Source of the DNA: Ignelater luminosus
Lineage: Eukaryota; Arthropoda; Insecta; Coleoptera; Elateridae
Reading direction: 5' to 3'
Assembly (NCBI GenBank): GCA_011009095.1
Contig: VTPC01090570.1
Coordinates: forward strand, 215,159-279,158
DNA: 64,000 nucleotides
This document shows positions 1 to 12,277 of the stretch, piece after piece (positions within the stretch are counted from its first letter, which is position 1; every line of letters begins with the position of its first letter). Both the position numbers and the translations under genes were made by a program. The notes below the pieces were generated by a model. It made no database searches, had not been told where the DNA came from, and worked only from the letters and a program-made list of their open reading frames with translations.

Positions 1-132
1 CGCGAATTTAGAAGGATGCTTCAGTATTTAGGGTTTTTTCAGGTGAGGCTACCTCTGCATACAGATCTGTATCTCAGCGGGGATTTCGTGGTAAGTTTTT
101 ATGACTTCTCAGTTCTCGATTTCAGGTGTTAG
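1..132 (+). CDS. Possible partial exon at left window edge
   Basis: Frame 1 is open from the first base to a TAG at 130-132 (43 codons). It contains a plausible protein stretch, FRRMLQYLGFF followed by LPLHTDLYLSGDFV, in a region where random open frames are usually more lysine/isoleucine-rich. A good splice donor (GTAAGT) begins at 91, so the true exon may end at 90. The reading frame enters from outside the window. I do not recognise the family and see no convincing continuation exon downstream. It could be chance. Confidence 0.25.
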   Translation, partial: REFRRMLQYLGFFQVRLPLHTDLYLSGDFVVSFYDFSVLDFRC

Positions 133-2069
133 TCTAAATTTTTGTTTAGTTTTCTTGTAGCTTTGATTTTTCCAAATTGTTTTGATATTTAATTAGTAAT
201 TTGATGCTTATAAGCATTTTCAAAGTTTCCTTTAAGATTTATGATGATTTATAATTATGGATAATTATTTTATGAATTGCCATTAAGATCATTGCTGCGT
301 AATTTTTCTTTTTGTATTTTTATCCTTTTCTAGATTTTCAATATATTTTCACCACAGATTGTAGGAGTGTTTGTGATTAATAAGACCTCTAACATTTCTT
401 AAAATTTTATTTATGTTGCTTTTATAAATTTAACATGACAATATTATTTACTTTATCTAATTGTTAAATTGTTTACTTAAAAACCTTTTTCTTGCTTGTT
501 TAATTGCTTGGTTTAATTTGTTAGAGATTTAGAAAATTGTACCTTAATGTATTTTTTTGAATTTTTGTGGTTTTTTGCATAAAAACACTGGCGCCCTATT
601 ATTGCTCGAATTTCTTGTTTTTTTTCTTAATAATATATGTATTGACAATTTTTGGTATTTTATTGTATGTATAACCTCCTTACCTTCGCTCAAGGCCACC
701 CTCTGAGTTAGCCGTACTAAGACCAGCAGTGTCTTAGTTAAATTAAGTTCATATAATTGTAACGTAAGGTTACCTCTCAGGAATATGCTAATAAGATAAC
801 ACTAAACACAAGACCGATTATACCGCTATGTACTACATACATATACAGTGAATCACAGCCAAGATCGTACAGTCGTACATCAAAATAATGTACCTACTTA
901 TTTTATTTTAAACATATATCTTCTACAAATGGCTAAACAAAAGTAATGTTAGACATCTTCTATATATACACTCTAGAAATAATCAAATAAAAAATAATTC
1001 GTCTTTAAAACAATTAATAAAAAAGTAAACAAAGTTCATCCTAATTATGGTAATAAAAAAGTCACGCGCTGCCATTGCATTTTACTTATTTCCCAGAATT
1101 TCAAGGAAATAAGAATTCCTACGCTTTGTAACTTTATTTATATTTGTAGGTTTTGTACTTTGTTCGTACACTTCAGGTTATGTTTAATGCACTCGATCGG
1201 ATTTACAAGTTGTAATTTTCAAACTTCATTTCTGCTTCTATTGTTATGATCCGTTGTCCTAAATATCGTGAGGTTTTTTTACATGTGTAGAATGAAAACC
1301 TAAATGCCTCTGTTTAACTGATTTTAGTGGTATTTGTATTGCATATGTATATTGATAAATAAAAAATGATAATTAACTTTTTACTTTGATTGGCGTAGTA
1401 AAACTTTGTGTTTAATAGGTAACTAATGTGTTGACTGCTTAATCGAAAAACACGAAAGGATCATTATTCATTCATTTTTAAAGGAAATTAAATATTTGTA
1501 TGTATACTCTTGATAACGAATAGATGTATAGTACGATTATACTGTACTGTGCTATAGGGACGGTTAATGCACTTGAAGTCTCACGCCATTCAAATCTAAA
1601 AGGCTTTAAATTTAATTGTTATTATTTACGTCAGTTTACTGAAACTTTAGTGTGAACAGAAAAAATAAAAGTTAATAGTTTTCGTTCTCCTGTTTGGAGG
1701 TGAGCTACTTTAGAAACTTAGAAAGTTTTTAGATAAAAATGAGAACTTGCGGAAAATAAGGATTGGATAAGAGGTAATCAAATCCGATCCTTGAATATTA
1801 CTGTTTCAATGTTTATCTATGACCATGAGCGTCCACAGAAATTTTGTTATGGAGGGCCAAACTGTATTTTTTACTTATGATATGCAAAGAAGAGTCGGCA
1901 AGGCCACAATATTCCAAAAAAGTTTTTACGTGAAATAGTATGTCATAAATCTAGATATGGCTTACCTTAAAAGGATATTTAAAAAACGCGCTACTTTTAC
2001 AAATAAAAAACATGCATAAGATTTTAATCTAGCAGTGAACAGTAGGAGATTTTATAAAAAGCTTTAAGA
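133..2069. other. Intergenic or intronic AT-rich sequence
   Basis: There are no long open frames. A GC-richer patch at about 675-735 is open on the minus strand and ends in a GTAAGG donor-like site, so it could be a small exon. Nothing else could be supported. Confidence 0.5.
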
Positions 2070-3165
2070 ATTCCCAGTGGTGTCAACCTGATCGATCCAA
2101 ACCTGTCCATTTTTGACCTCCCAAATCTGGTCATCTTGACCTGTCAAAAACTGGCCATCTTGACCTGGCCAAAACTGGTTATCTCAATATAGTCAAAACT
2201 GGCTATCCTTACCTGACCAGAACTGCTCATCTTGTCCTATTCAAAACTGATTAGTTTGGGAGCATTCCAATGTTGCTGGGGTAAACTTGACCATCCCAAA
2301 ACCTCCAAATCTAGCCATTTTGACCTCGCCAAAACAGGACACCTTAATCTGTTCAGAACTTTCTATCTTGGCCTGTCCAAAACCATCTTCACCTGCCCAA
2401 AACTGACTATTTAGATCTGACCAAATGTGACCACATTTAAGGCCTCCGACTGTTGCCAACCTAGCTTGGTCACGTCTAGCCATCTTGGTCTAATCAAATC
2501 TGATCATCTTGACTTCGCACCAAATGTGACCAGCTCTGCTATCCTGACCGGCCAAAATGTGGTTATCTGGACCCTATAAATCTGGCCATCTTCACCTGGC
2601 CAAAATTAGCCATCACAAACTGATCAAATCTTGCCAGTTTGGAGCCCTGACAATGGTGCTAATCTGACCAGTAAAAATGTGGCCATCTAGACCCTCCAAA
2701 TCCAATCATCTTGACCTAGCCAAAATTCGCCGTCCTAACCCGGCCACATCTGCCCAGTTCGGGAGGTTCCCAATGCTACCAACCTAGCCGGTTCCAGTCT
2801 GGCTATCCTGGACCCTTCAAATACAGTCATCTTGACCTGCCCAAATCAGACAATTTTGACTTGGACAGAGATAGTCAGCCTCTCAATACTGCCAACCTGG
2901 ATGGACCAAATCTGGCTATTCTAACGCCTCCAAATATACTCATCTTAATCTGGCCAAATCTGATCATTTTGCCCTGGCCAGTTTGAGAGCTTTTCAATGA
3001 TGCCCACCTCTCTGGGCTAAATTTCGCAATCCTGGACCCTTCAAAACTGGCAATCTCGACATAGTCAAATCTGGCCACTTTGAGGTCTCCCACTATGGCA
3101 ACCTAGCTAAGACAAATTTGGCGATTCTGGACCTCCAAATCCTTACTTTGACTTTAACGACATCT
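2070..3165. repeat. Degenerate minisatellite with higher-order structure
   Basis: About 1.1 kb is built from diverged copies of a roughly 22-24-bp unit, CTGGCCATCTTGACC followed by TGGCCAAAA. A second, longer-period motif, of the type CAATGNTGCCAACCTAGC, recurs near 2268, 2440, 2645, 2765, 2880, 2992 and 3090, every 100-200 bp. This implies amplification of composite units as well as of the short unit. The array is GC-richer than its surroundings. Short open frames on both strands here are by-products of the repeat. Confidence 0.9.
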
Positions 3166-3188
3166 TCTTTCTTTTAGATTTTATTCTC

Positions 3189-3335
3189 AGAGACTTCGAC
3201 TGTCACTCTGCTTTTTCTGGTTTTTTCTTTAATTTGGTTGCTGGACTCATAGGGTCCCGTGGATCTTTCTTCTCTTGAGACTTCATCTGCCGCTCTGTTT
3301 TTGTTTTTGTTTTTCTTCCTTAATTGGGTATCGAC
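3189..3335. repeat. Tandem duplication of about 88 bp
   Basis: The stretch at about 3189-3246 (AGACTTCGACTGTCACTCTG, then a T-rich run, then TTAATTTGGTTGCTGGAC) is repeated at about 3277-3335 (AGACTTCATCTGCCGCTCTG, T-rich run, TTAATTGGGTATCGAC). It lies directly between the minisatellite and the tRNA-like segment. Confidence 0.6.
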
Positions 3336-3353
3336 TACGAGAATCATATGAAC

Positions 3354-3430
3354 TATGGCTCAGTGGATTCGATCGTAGAGTCGGAAGTTTTATTTCCAAC
3401 TCTGAGCTCGAACTCACGCGGGTTCGGTAT
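3354..3430 (+). mobile_element. Candidate tRNA-derived SINE head
   Basis: TGGCTCAGTGG at about 3356-3366 matches the RNA polymerase III A-box consensus (TRGYNNARNGG). About 40-65 bp downstream are B-box-like strings, AGCTCGAACTC and GGGTTCGG, in tRNA-like spacing. No clean cloverleaf forms and no poly(A) or target duplication was seen. A short tRNA pseudogene is the alternative. Confidence 0.3.
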
Positions 3431-3602
3431 AGCTTCTCTTTGTATGCGCCATTACTATATAAAGTGTTTTACTAATAATGTCATATCATTGCTCAGTTTT
3501 CTTTATGCGCACCTCGTCAATGTGCATTCCGTCAGCGCAACTCCTATAACACTAGTGCCCCTTCCAATGGCCCTAGGGTTTCTAACTCTCAATTCTAAGT
3601 AG

Positions 3603-5931
3603 AAATCAAAAGATGATAAAAAATATAAAATTTTAGGTACTTGATATTTAAAAACTATTTTCTAATAAAACAGACACCCCCCTCCCCAGGTATGAGCGTA
3701 AACCACTGTGTATTAGCTTGGCTCAATTTCTTCAATTTAGAAACTATTTCAGAATATAATCTGTAACCTCTAAAAGACAGTAAGATTTGTTTCAAGTTAC
3801 CTTTATTGGTAACAAAATGCCCAAAATACAAACTTCTGTTTTAGCGTGCGTGACGCTTTAATACAGCTACTAAAATCGATGTCGCTACTATTCCAAAGTA
3901 GTTCATAAGGCAGTTGTAAGAATCCAACGTTAAAGTGGATATGCCATGACAAAACAACGCATAGACATAAGGAACCATAAGATATAACAGGCAATTGGGA
4001 CATAAATAAAAACGTTATGTCTTATGCGTAGCCAAATATTAACTATTTATTATTTTTAAACTAGGGGCCGATTATAACGGCTCAAAGAGACTTGCAAAAT
4101 GAGTTCGTTACATGCGCAGTTTGTAATAAACAATGCAAGAAAGAAATTCCATCAATATAGATTAACGTCACATTAAATGTAGGTTTTTTTAGATTAACAA
4201 AACGAACAAATTATTTCTAACCACCTACAATTTTTGAAGATCATTCCTTGGAAATAATTATCTCAATCGCGATCGTTCTTACGGAAATTTTCATCCTTAA
4301 GTATAAGAAGTTACCTGCCAATAGACGTAATCAACTAGAAAACGTAACGTATAACAAGGACGAAACTACAATAAAGATCAACTTACATTGCAAGTATTTC
4401 ACAAGTACCCGACACCATGCAGGATTCATAACATCTTAAAATATTACTCAAACCTGCATAATGCCAGAATGTTATTGTGTTTAAAATAATATAAAGCCAG
4501 ATTTTCAATTCATTCGTAGAATGAATCTGGCGTAAAAAAATTTATCGTGTTATATCCTGCTTGTTGTATTTGGATACAGATAAAATTGTACAACCTTTAG
4601 ATTTTATTTATAGCTTACATTAATTAACACATACTGTAAAAAACAAATGCATTGCCATCTATTGTTTTCTTTGTACATATGTGATAAAATGTAGTTACCT
4701 TTATTACTAACAACAGTAGTTCCGTAATAATGACTTTTAGGAGTGACTAAATACAAGAGATTAAAAGCTATCAATGGCACGCATGTGCAAACACTTGTAA
4801 AATATTTTATTTTTATTTAAGAATTCTAACATCTAAATGTCTTCGCATTAAATTAAAAAAATTTACTTATTTTCTGCAGTATCATATTTTCTGAAAAAAT
4901 TATTTTACAAGCTTTAGCGTATACGCACAACTGCGTACAATTGATAGTTTTTAATCTTTCGTAATTTTAAAGCTAGGCTAGTCCACTCCTGTTTAGACCT
5001 ACAATAAACGATAACCACATGTAACCACGGTCTCTTTACGCTCTTTACCTTCTTTTTACTCAAGTTTTTACTAACCTCCCCTTCGCCAAAATAAAATCAT
5101 ATTTTTTACTCCCGCGACCGCGGTTCGCTCGGATCGCTTATTTTTTTCTTATTATTTATTTCAGCTTGTATGAAATTGTACAACTTACTTATTAAAAGAG
5201 AAAAAATCTGTAATAGCAATTTTAATCCATTTTTATACATTTAATATTATAAAACAATTAGTAGGTACATCTGACCAAGGAAAAAAGAAAATAAAAAATA
5301 AAACCGAAATATAATATAAATAGTTTCTAGTCGTAGGTGAAGGGTTGTAGATGAATCTAATAAAAAATCCCAATAATTTAAAGATAAAGCATCCCGCCGA
5401 AATTTAAATGGTTGGCAACCCCAAGGCTCGAGCTTTAAACCAAAATATTGATTAGTTCAGCATACTTGGTTGCACTGAAAATACCAATCATTAAAAAATT
5501 CTTTGTTAACGATATAACATTAATAAATAATATTAACAGTAGCAGTTTGATAAAAACTTATTGTTTGCTAGAGTAAATACTCGTAAAAGATCTGCTTGTA
5601 GAAATATACCAAAATCTAAGAACTTCCCCCTTGCAGTGTGTAAAATTAATAACGTTACCCACATAACTACTGCCACAGTTGGTGCATAATTTAACAGGCA
5701 TACAAACAATATGTGAGAAGTCATGTAAACATAAACTTGTTGTTTCGATGTATTATTCAGGGTGTTAAATAATACATACTGAAGTTATGCATGTGAATTG
5801 TTTGTGGTGACATAAAAGTAAGTTTTACATGTTTGTTGTAAAGAGTGTTGAATCTACATAGACATTGTAGAACAATAGCAGTGAACAGTATTTTATGGAA
5901 TAAATAAAGTGATGTCTTAGTAGAAGCAAAC
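3603..5931. other. Gene-free stretch upstream of the TipE-type gene
   Basis: AT-rich sequence without a supportable coding exon. A small GC-rich island at about 5100-5140 stands out but has no coding or repeat signal I can name. The last 150-200 bases probably include the 5' UTR and promoter of the gene at 5932. An AG at 5918-5919 (TTAGTAG) could be a 3' splice site just before the start codon. Confidence 0.4.
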
Positions 5932-6729
5932 ATGAGGAGCAGCAGCTCAGAACTGCTCCTTGACCAGCAAGAGGGTCTACGTAAACGCAAAATTAAAGAA
6001 TTAGCCCAACAAGCAAAGAAAACTCATACATCTGCACAATCATGTCGAGAACGAGCGTTATTTTATTCTACAAGTCTCTTGGCAATAATAGCCATGACAG
6101 CTGGTTCGTCACTTTTGTTTCTTGTGCCTCTTTATGTCGATCCTGCCATTTCAACTTTGGTTTCAAATTTCGTCACAGAACCAGTAACATGTGTAACAAC
6201 CCGTCGTGATGAACTTACAGGTCTTGCTAATTGTTCTTGGAGTTCATGTCGAGAGGGCTGCACCAGTGATGCGTATCAGTGTACACATATTTATGTGAGT
6301 TATAATGATTCGAGTGCTACTCCTAATCAAACCAATAATGCTGTCTTATTGGTCAATATCAAAGGTTGTGGTTATCCACCTAGAGTCTTTTGTGTAAATT
6401 TTACAGAAACATTTGGAACTGAAGGAACTGAATTTCCATGTTATCATTCTCGCGAAAATCGTACGGTGGTGTTAACCCATTATGATCGAGATGAACAAGT
6501 GGCCATTATCATACACTACTTTGCAGTGCCATTTGTAATCACGCTGGCCACTTCAGTTGCGTTATGCGTTATGCACTGTGATTGTCGATGTCATGTTGCA
6601 GCTCATCATAAAAGATCACGTCGTCCACGGCTTCATCATGACTTGAGCGATGGCTCCATAAGTACTGGAGTGGATTTGCATTATACTATTAGTCATCATT
6701 CAGATTTAATGGCAGTACCACCAGTGTGA
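5932..6729 (+). CDS. TipE/TEH-family sodium-channel auxiliary subunit
   Basis: A 265-residue protein from a single intact exon. Known family role: TipE and its homologues (TEH1-4) are two-pass membrane proteins that associate with the para voltage-gated sodium channel, raise its surface expression and tune its gating. Seen here: a basic, charged cytoplasmic N-terminus (1-40), a first membrane segment at about 44-68, and a large extracellular loop (about 69-190). The loop has eight cysteines (87, 101, 106, 110, 117, 146, 154, 170) and five N-glycosylation sequons. A second membrane segment at about 192-215 precedes a short His/Arg-rich tail ending VPPV. The CREGCTSDAYQC cluster after membrane segment 1 is family-typical. 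At 265 residues it is nearer the short TEH1/TEH2-like members than TipE itself. The first ATG of the frame was taken as start. Which paralogue it is cannot be settled without a tree. Confidence 0.85.
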   Translation: MRSSSSELLLDQQEGLRKRKIKELAQQAKKTHTSAQSCRERALFYSTSLLAIIAMTAGSSLLFLVPLYVDPAISTLVSNFVTEPVTCVTTRRDELTGLANCSWSSCREGCTSDAYQCTHIYVSYNDSSATPNQTNNAVLLVNIKGCGYPPRVFCVNFTETFGTEGTEFPCYHSRENRTVVLTHYDRDEQVAIIIHYFAVPFVITLATSVALCVMHCDCRCHVAAHHKRSRRPRLHHDLSDGSISTGVDLHYTISHHSDLMAVPPV

Positions 6730-7094
6730 TTAAACTGTTTATACGTATCTCATCAATGTTTGCTGTGGTAAAAATAATATTGTATATAGGAACGTAATAG
6801 TTTTGTTTCAACGAATTTAGTGAGTTGTTCTTTATGGAAGCCCCTACTGACTTATTCACTAGTCACTGTTTACAGTTTTATCATTTTGAGTATCGAGAAA
6901 TGTATAATTTTGATTATAACTTTATATTAGACCATTTTGTTATAGAATTCAGAGTACACCTTGTTTTATCTTGTTTTTATGATGTATGGCAAATCCAACC
7001 AGTTGTAATCTTGCAATTAAAATCATTCGCAAATACTCTTATTTTATTGTTACTAATGGTCATGGATAATTCTAGACCTCGGATAGGGTATAGC

Positions 7095-7100
7095 AATAAA
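7095..7100 (+). promoter_or_regulatory. Candidate poly(A) signal of the TipE-type gene
   Basis: A canonical AATAAA lies about 370 nt after the stop codon and is the first clear one downstream. Other AATAAA hexamers follow from about 7506 on, so longer 3' UTRs are possible. Confidence 0.4.
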
Positions 7101-7703
7101 GAGAAAACTAAATTAAAAGTATTTTGATATGATTTTCCTGATGAGAGCTTTTCCTGAACATTTTTGAAGTAAAATATATTGTTGGAAGATTTTGATATAA
7201 TAGCATATTCTGAATTCTATAACAACATTGTGATTCCTAGAGATATTCAACTGTTTAAATAAGTAATGTAGAAAATGTAGCAAGAAATATGTAAGTTTAA
7301 TTTAATCATTTTTTAGCATTTATTACAACTTGTAGATTACCAGCGATTAGATTTAATATTTTTAAATCCAGTATGATTCTTCAGCTTAAACTGCTAAATT
7401 CATAAGTCTGCATAAAACTTATTTTATAATTAAAAACATTTTAGCATATACTGCAAATGCTTCTAGCAAAATAATAAATATGCTATATAAGTCCCACTCG
7501 TATTGAAAATAAATGCCAAGTACTTATTACTGATTTTATAAAGTCGAATTTAAATGTTCATCTAACGATATTTAGGTTTCATAATTGGTTGGTATTTAAC
7601 AATTTGTTCATAATCTTTTTATGAAAATATCACAACAAAATAGATGAATAAATGTTATGTTCTGAATACTTTTAATTTGTCAAATGTACACTGTACAGAG
7701 TAG

Positions 7704-8381
7704 GTGAAATCGGTTGCCCATTATGTGATATCCCAATATCTGGCTCAATACTGATGATAGCAAAAAAACAGTTCTTGTAACCATAGACTACTTTTTTCCT
7801 CGATTAAAATCTGAAAACAAAAATCAAGTTTCAATGCCTACCTTGAGAATAATGGCAAAAAGTGATATTTTCTTAAAACAACTTTTGCTCATATCTTGCT
7901 TATTTGAAGAGTTATCCCAAAACTTTACAGACATTTTTCACTAGAATCTTAATTTGCAATAAGCCATAATAGGCACAGTTTTTTGTAAGAATTTACTGTT
8001 TTCAGTAATAATAAGTTTTTGATAAATCCACAGATTATAAAACTCAAACAATAATCTTTTGAGATAAGTCATGGCCAACTATGCATTCCATTACAAAAAA
8101 ACAAATTGCATAGCATTTGCCAAAAACAATAAAGTATGACAAAAATTAAGTATGCCATGTTATTGCAAATTTAATGTCTAATAAAATGTCTGTAAAGCTT
8201 TAAATAAAAGTTGCTTTTAGAAAAAAATCACTTTTTGCCAATATTTTAAAAGTAGGGCATGATATTCAAATTTTATTTTCACATTTAATTTCAGGATAAA
8301 AAAGTAGCCCATGGTCACAAAAACCATTTTTTGTTATCATCAATACTAAGCAAGATACTCCATGATCACAACCAATTTGAC
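7704..8381. mobile_element. 678-bp foldback (long-inverted-repeat) element
   Basis: The first ~250 bp and the last ~260 bp are imperfect inverted copies. Examples: GTGAAATCGGTTG at 7704 against GTCAAATTGGTTG reading in from 8381; GGCAAAAAGTGAT near 7854 and again in inverted orientation near 8228; CTTTACAGACATTTT near 7923 with its inverted partner near 8190. No open frame lies in the loop. This is the architecture of a non-autonomous DNA transposon. No target duplication could be identified with confidence. Confidence 0.75.
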
Positions 8382-11330
8382 GGTTATTGATCTTTGTATT
8401 ATGTTGAGATTCTTTAATAGCATTGCTATAAAAACAATGAAGAATATGGAAGAAATGTTAGTTTTATTAATCATTTATTTATAATTGGCTATACATAAAT
8501 TTTAATTTTTGTGTTTATGCTGTTTGTACAAAAAACAAAAGAAAATTCGAGTATTTTTTGTAAAAATTAATTAACAATATGTGAACATTTTTAAAGCAGG
8601 TATAAAAGCTCTAATTATTTGTGTATTTGTTTACAAGCAATACAATTTTTGTTTGGTGATTTTATGATATTTGAATTTTTATTGCATTTCTTCCATATGT
8701 ACATATGATTTTATTTTTCTGATTATGTTCGAAATTTTTATAGTGCACTTGGAAAACAAAGTTTGTTGGATATGCATTTACAAAGTGGGAAGGTTATTTG
8801 TAGCATTTACTCTTAAATTTCATTGTATATTTAATAATAGGCTGATAAACAGAAGGGAAAACCTACACTATTTTTTCCTAGTAATGATATATTAATAAAG
8901 ATTGACTTTACAAGTGTTGCTAATCAATTTTTAATATTTATTGTTTGGTGAAAAATATTTTTGTCTCAATTTATTTGACATTTATATGGAACAGATAAGC
9001 AGAGACAGGAAATATGAATGTTGATGTATGTTTTATCAGCTTTTGTTTCTTTCAACCACTCTGATAAATGCATGGGATATAAACATAGTTGGGTTCAGAA
9101 TCTAGAGTCAAAAAAAGACAAATGAAAATTTTAAAATGTCCTGGCGTATTGACAAACCATTAATTTATTAGTCAGTAACCTTTTAGTCTTTGTTAAAATC
9201 TTTTTATTTTTGGGTAAAGACAGTGGGTAGTAGGGTTAAAGACTGTACATTCCAGTTTAAATGGTCTGCAACAAGAGGGCAGGTTATTGTAAAGTAATTT
9301 CTTGTTAGTATTGTTAATTAGTACAATGTCAATACTTAAACAGATTGATTTTTGATAATTAGTCAACACATTGTTCGTTTATTAATTCAAACAGTGAATA
9401 TAACACATATAATAATGCAATTTGGTTGTGCCACTACCTCCCATTAGAAAATTACCAAGTGCATACACTTGAACCATTTTGTATTCTATTGTAGGTAAAG
9501 ATTTACAATGTACACCATTTGATCCAACACCAGTAGATGGTAATGTTTGATAAAAACCTGGAAAATTTCATTTGAATGACCCAGATTATGGAATTGGAGC
9601 ATAGTGGTAGTGTTCACCTTTTGTGCATAGGATTTTAATATTCTTTTTTGTCATGTTTTTTATTTTTTTTGTGACAAATCATATAATTTCCTAGCTTTGC
9701 TGAACAAATATTGTGTAGCAATAAATTTTAAAAATTGATAAGCTGCAGTTGGTATCCTTGGTAGAGTTGTTACAAGCCATAACTTATAATATTGATTATT
9801 TAAGAATAAAATCTTTTATTAAAACAGAAACATCTTTCTGCAATCTTAGTTCTATATAATCAAGTGCATGCAATTTCACGATTATATTGTATACGACCGT
9901 AGGTAATAACAATGCTATTAGCAAAATGAACCAATTGAAATGCTTACGAAGACAATATTTTTATAAACAAAGAAAATCACCAAATGAAATCCTCTTGAAC
10001 TTTAAGAATGTCTATCATTCTGTATTCTAAAATAAAATGAAATTAATCTTACAAGGAAGGTAAAAAATGATAAATAATTATACAAAGTCAATATTTATTG
10101 TATTATAGTTTTGTGTAGACGTTTGTTTAGCAAAAAGTGAAAATTATAAAATTAAAGACGTAGTAACATGATAATTCAAGTTGTAGAGATTTATTATTAC
10201 AGTGAAAAGAGCTATAAAAAACCGATCCAAATTCAAGTATTGAACAAATCCCTAACAAAAAACATCTGAGATTTATATGTTATGTTGCTTTAGTACATTG
10301 TGTTACTTCGTGTTGGATAATGTAAAAACGATGATAATTAGAGACTGATAATCAAATAAGATCTATAAAAACATCACAGATAAACTTGCTTTTCATAAAT
10401 ACACTTGCAAGGTTCATCTTGAAGTAAAAGAATATCTGCATCGAAACAGGGCAGAATTTTTAAAAATGTCTTACTTGATTTTGCTCTCCAATAATAAATA
10501 TGAATAAAAATAGCATATCTTAAAAAATTCTGTGATTTAATATGAACAAATTTATTTAGTTCATTAAGCTAAACGTAATATAAAATAATTATAGCTCAAA
10601 TTATTTTCGGAATACAATAAAAATTTGTTTTTGCATTAGTAATTTGTGCACAATTAATTTATGTGATTTATAGATTATAATTATTGATTGTTGTTTTTGC
10701 AAATTTGTTATATTCATGTTATAAAGAGTGTTCATATTTTGATCGTCAAGCCAGAGAGATTTATTAATCAGCTAGGAATGTGTGAAAAAAATTTTAAAAT
10801 AATGAAACAATCTATAAGTCTTTATTTTTAGAATTAAAATTGATCAAGTTGAATTATTGTTTCTGTATCTTTTTTTTATATTTTTTTAAATGCGAGATAT
10901 TTTCCAATGTATTTCAAAAATTAAGAAAAATATTCAGTCGATAATCGTCACTTCTCTCTGACTTTATCCTTTTAAGATATCTTGATGTTGAAAGAATAAA
11001 AGACAAAAATTAGAAAGATAAATATTTTTGAGGAATATAATTGTACTGGTATATTAAGATACAATATAATTATTTTAAGATTAATGTTATCTGTTACAAA
11101 TATGTTTCTCGAGTACAGGAATTAAAATAATAAGTATGCTGTATAATATTCCAAATAGGTATTGTTAATGTTGTAAGGTTCCTTTATCATAAAATGTGAT
11201 ATTCATTTTGTTTTAATTATAAAATATTTTCAAATTGAGGTCAAGTTTTTGTTAGTTTTTAATTGATTTATATGAATTTTATGACAAATTTAATGTTGTT
11301 GATTAACATACATAGCAAAATCATCTAGAT

Positions 11331-11862
11331 CAGTGTTTCTCAAACCATATTCTGTGGGTTTAATCAAGATTTTATTAAAATTTCTCTTTGTAACTCTCTT
11401 TCATTCATAATCTCAAGATACCTGTGTAAATTACCATGATTAATGCTTTTTGGTAGTTATATTTAATTTTTTATATATTGATGATAAAATTTGATTGAAA
11501 ACCGTTATCAATAAGTGCTTTGCATGTACATTAATGGCATACCCAAAAGATGTTGGTAATGAAGCAAATCACTATGTATGAGGCCAGTTGCATATTAATC
11601 GTACCTTTTTTGTCATTTTTACTTTTAATTAACTTCAAAATATTGAGGGGTATACTGATAACAGATTTTTAAGATTGCATCTATGCTACTGACTTTTTCA
11701 CTAAAATAATAATTAAAAAAAAAGAGATTAAAAGGTTTTCCAATACTTTTCGAACAGTTTGCAATTAATGTGCAACCGAGCTTGTGTTACATTTTTGGTG
11801 TTCTGCAGACAAAATCATGATTAGATATTCCATGGCTTATACATATGTTTGAGAAACACCAA
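11331..11862. mobile_element. hAT-like non-autonomous element, about 530 bp
   Basis: The left end reads CAGTGTTTCTCAAACC, a terminus typical of hAT elements. The right end reads GTTTGAGAAACACC, its inverted counterpart. Similarity continues inward (CATGGAATAT and AATCATGATTTT on the right arm against CATATTCTGTGG and AATCAAGATTTT on the left). The flanking 8-mers match only partly, as expected of an old insertion. No transposase remains. Confidence 0.65.
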
Positions 11863-12200
11863 TCTCTACAGTATCAATATAAATATGCGAGTGTATAATT
11901 ATAATGTTGCAGAAATCAAAGTAAATACAATTTTACTATAAACCAGTGGTATGTTAACAGGTAGATGTAGTAAACATTATTTAGGAATAGCCTATTGTCC
12001 TGTATTTTCAACGTTAAAAAATTAATATAGATAGCCCAGTAGAAGCATAATAAAGGGTTTTACAAGATCTGTTATAGTAATTCTAAGAAAGCATTTACCT
12101 CGAGACTTTAGATTGCTGAAGTATTTTGTCTTTTATGTATCACTCATAGTACTTCCAAATCTTACTTTTTTATACATAGATATCCCATTTTAGTATTACA

Positions 12201-12277
12201 GTGAAGGATAATACAAATTTCATACGTTATCTGGGTGTCTTCACACAATCCTTACCCAGATGATGCTGATCCTTCAC
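12201..12277. repeat. Two-tier stem-loop
   Basis: An outer 9-bp perfect stem (GTGAAGGAT at 12201-12209 with ATCCTTCAC at 12269-12277) encloses an inner 8-bp perfect stem (ATCTGGGT at 12229-12236 with ACCCAGAT at 12254-12261). It may be a transposon relic or a structured element in a long 3' UTR. Confidence 0.5.

Noticed and set aside
2232..3093. Open frames on both strands (2232-2414, 2241-2483, 2875-3093)
   Set aside because: They lie wholly within the degenerate minisatellite; the repetitive peptides merely reflect the DNA repeat unit.
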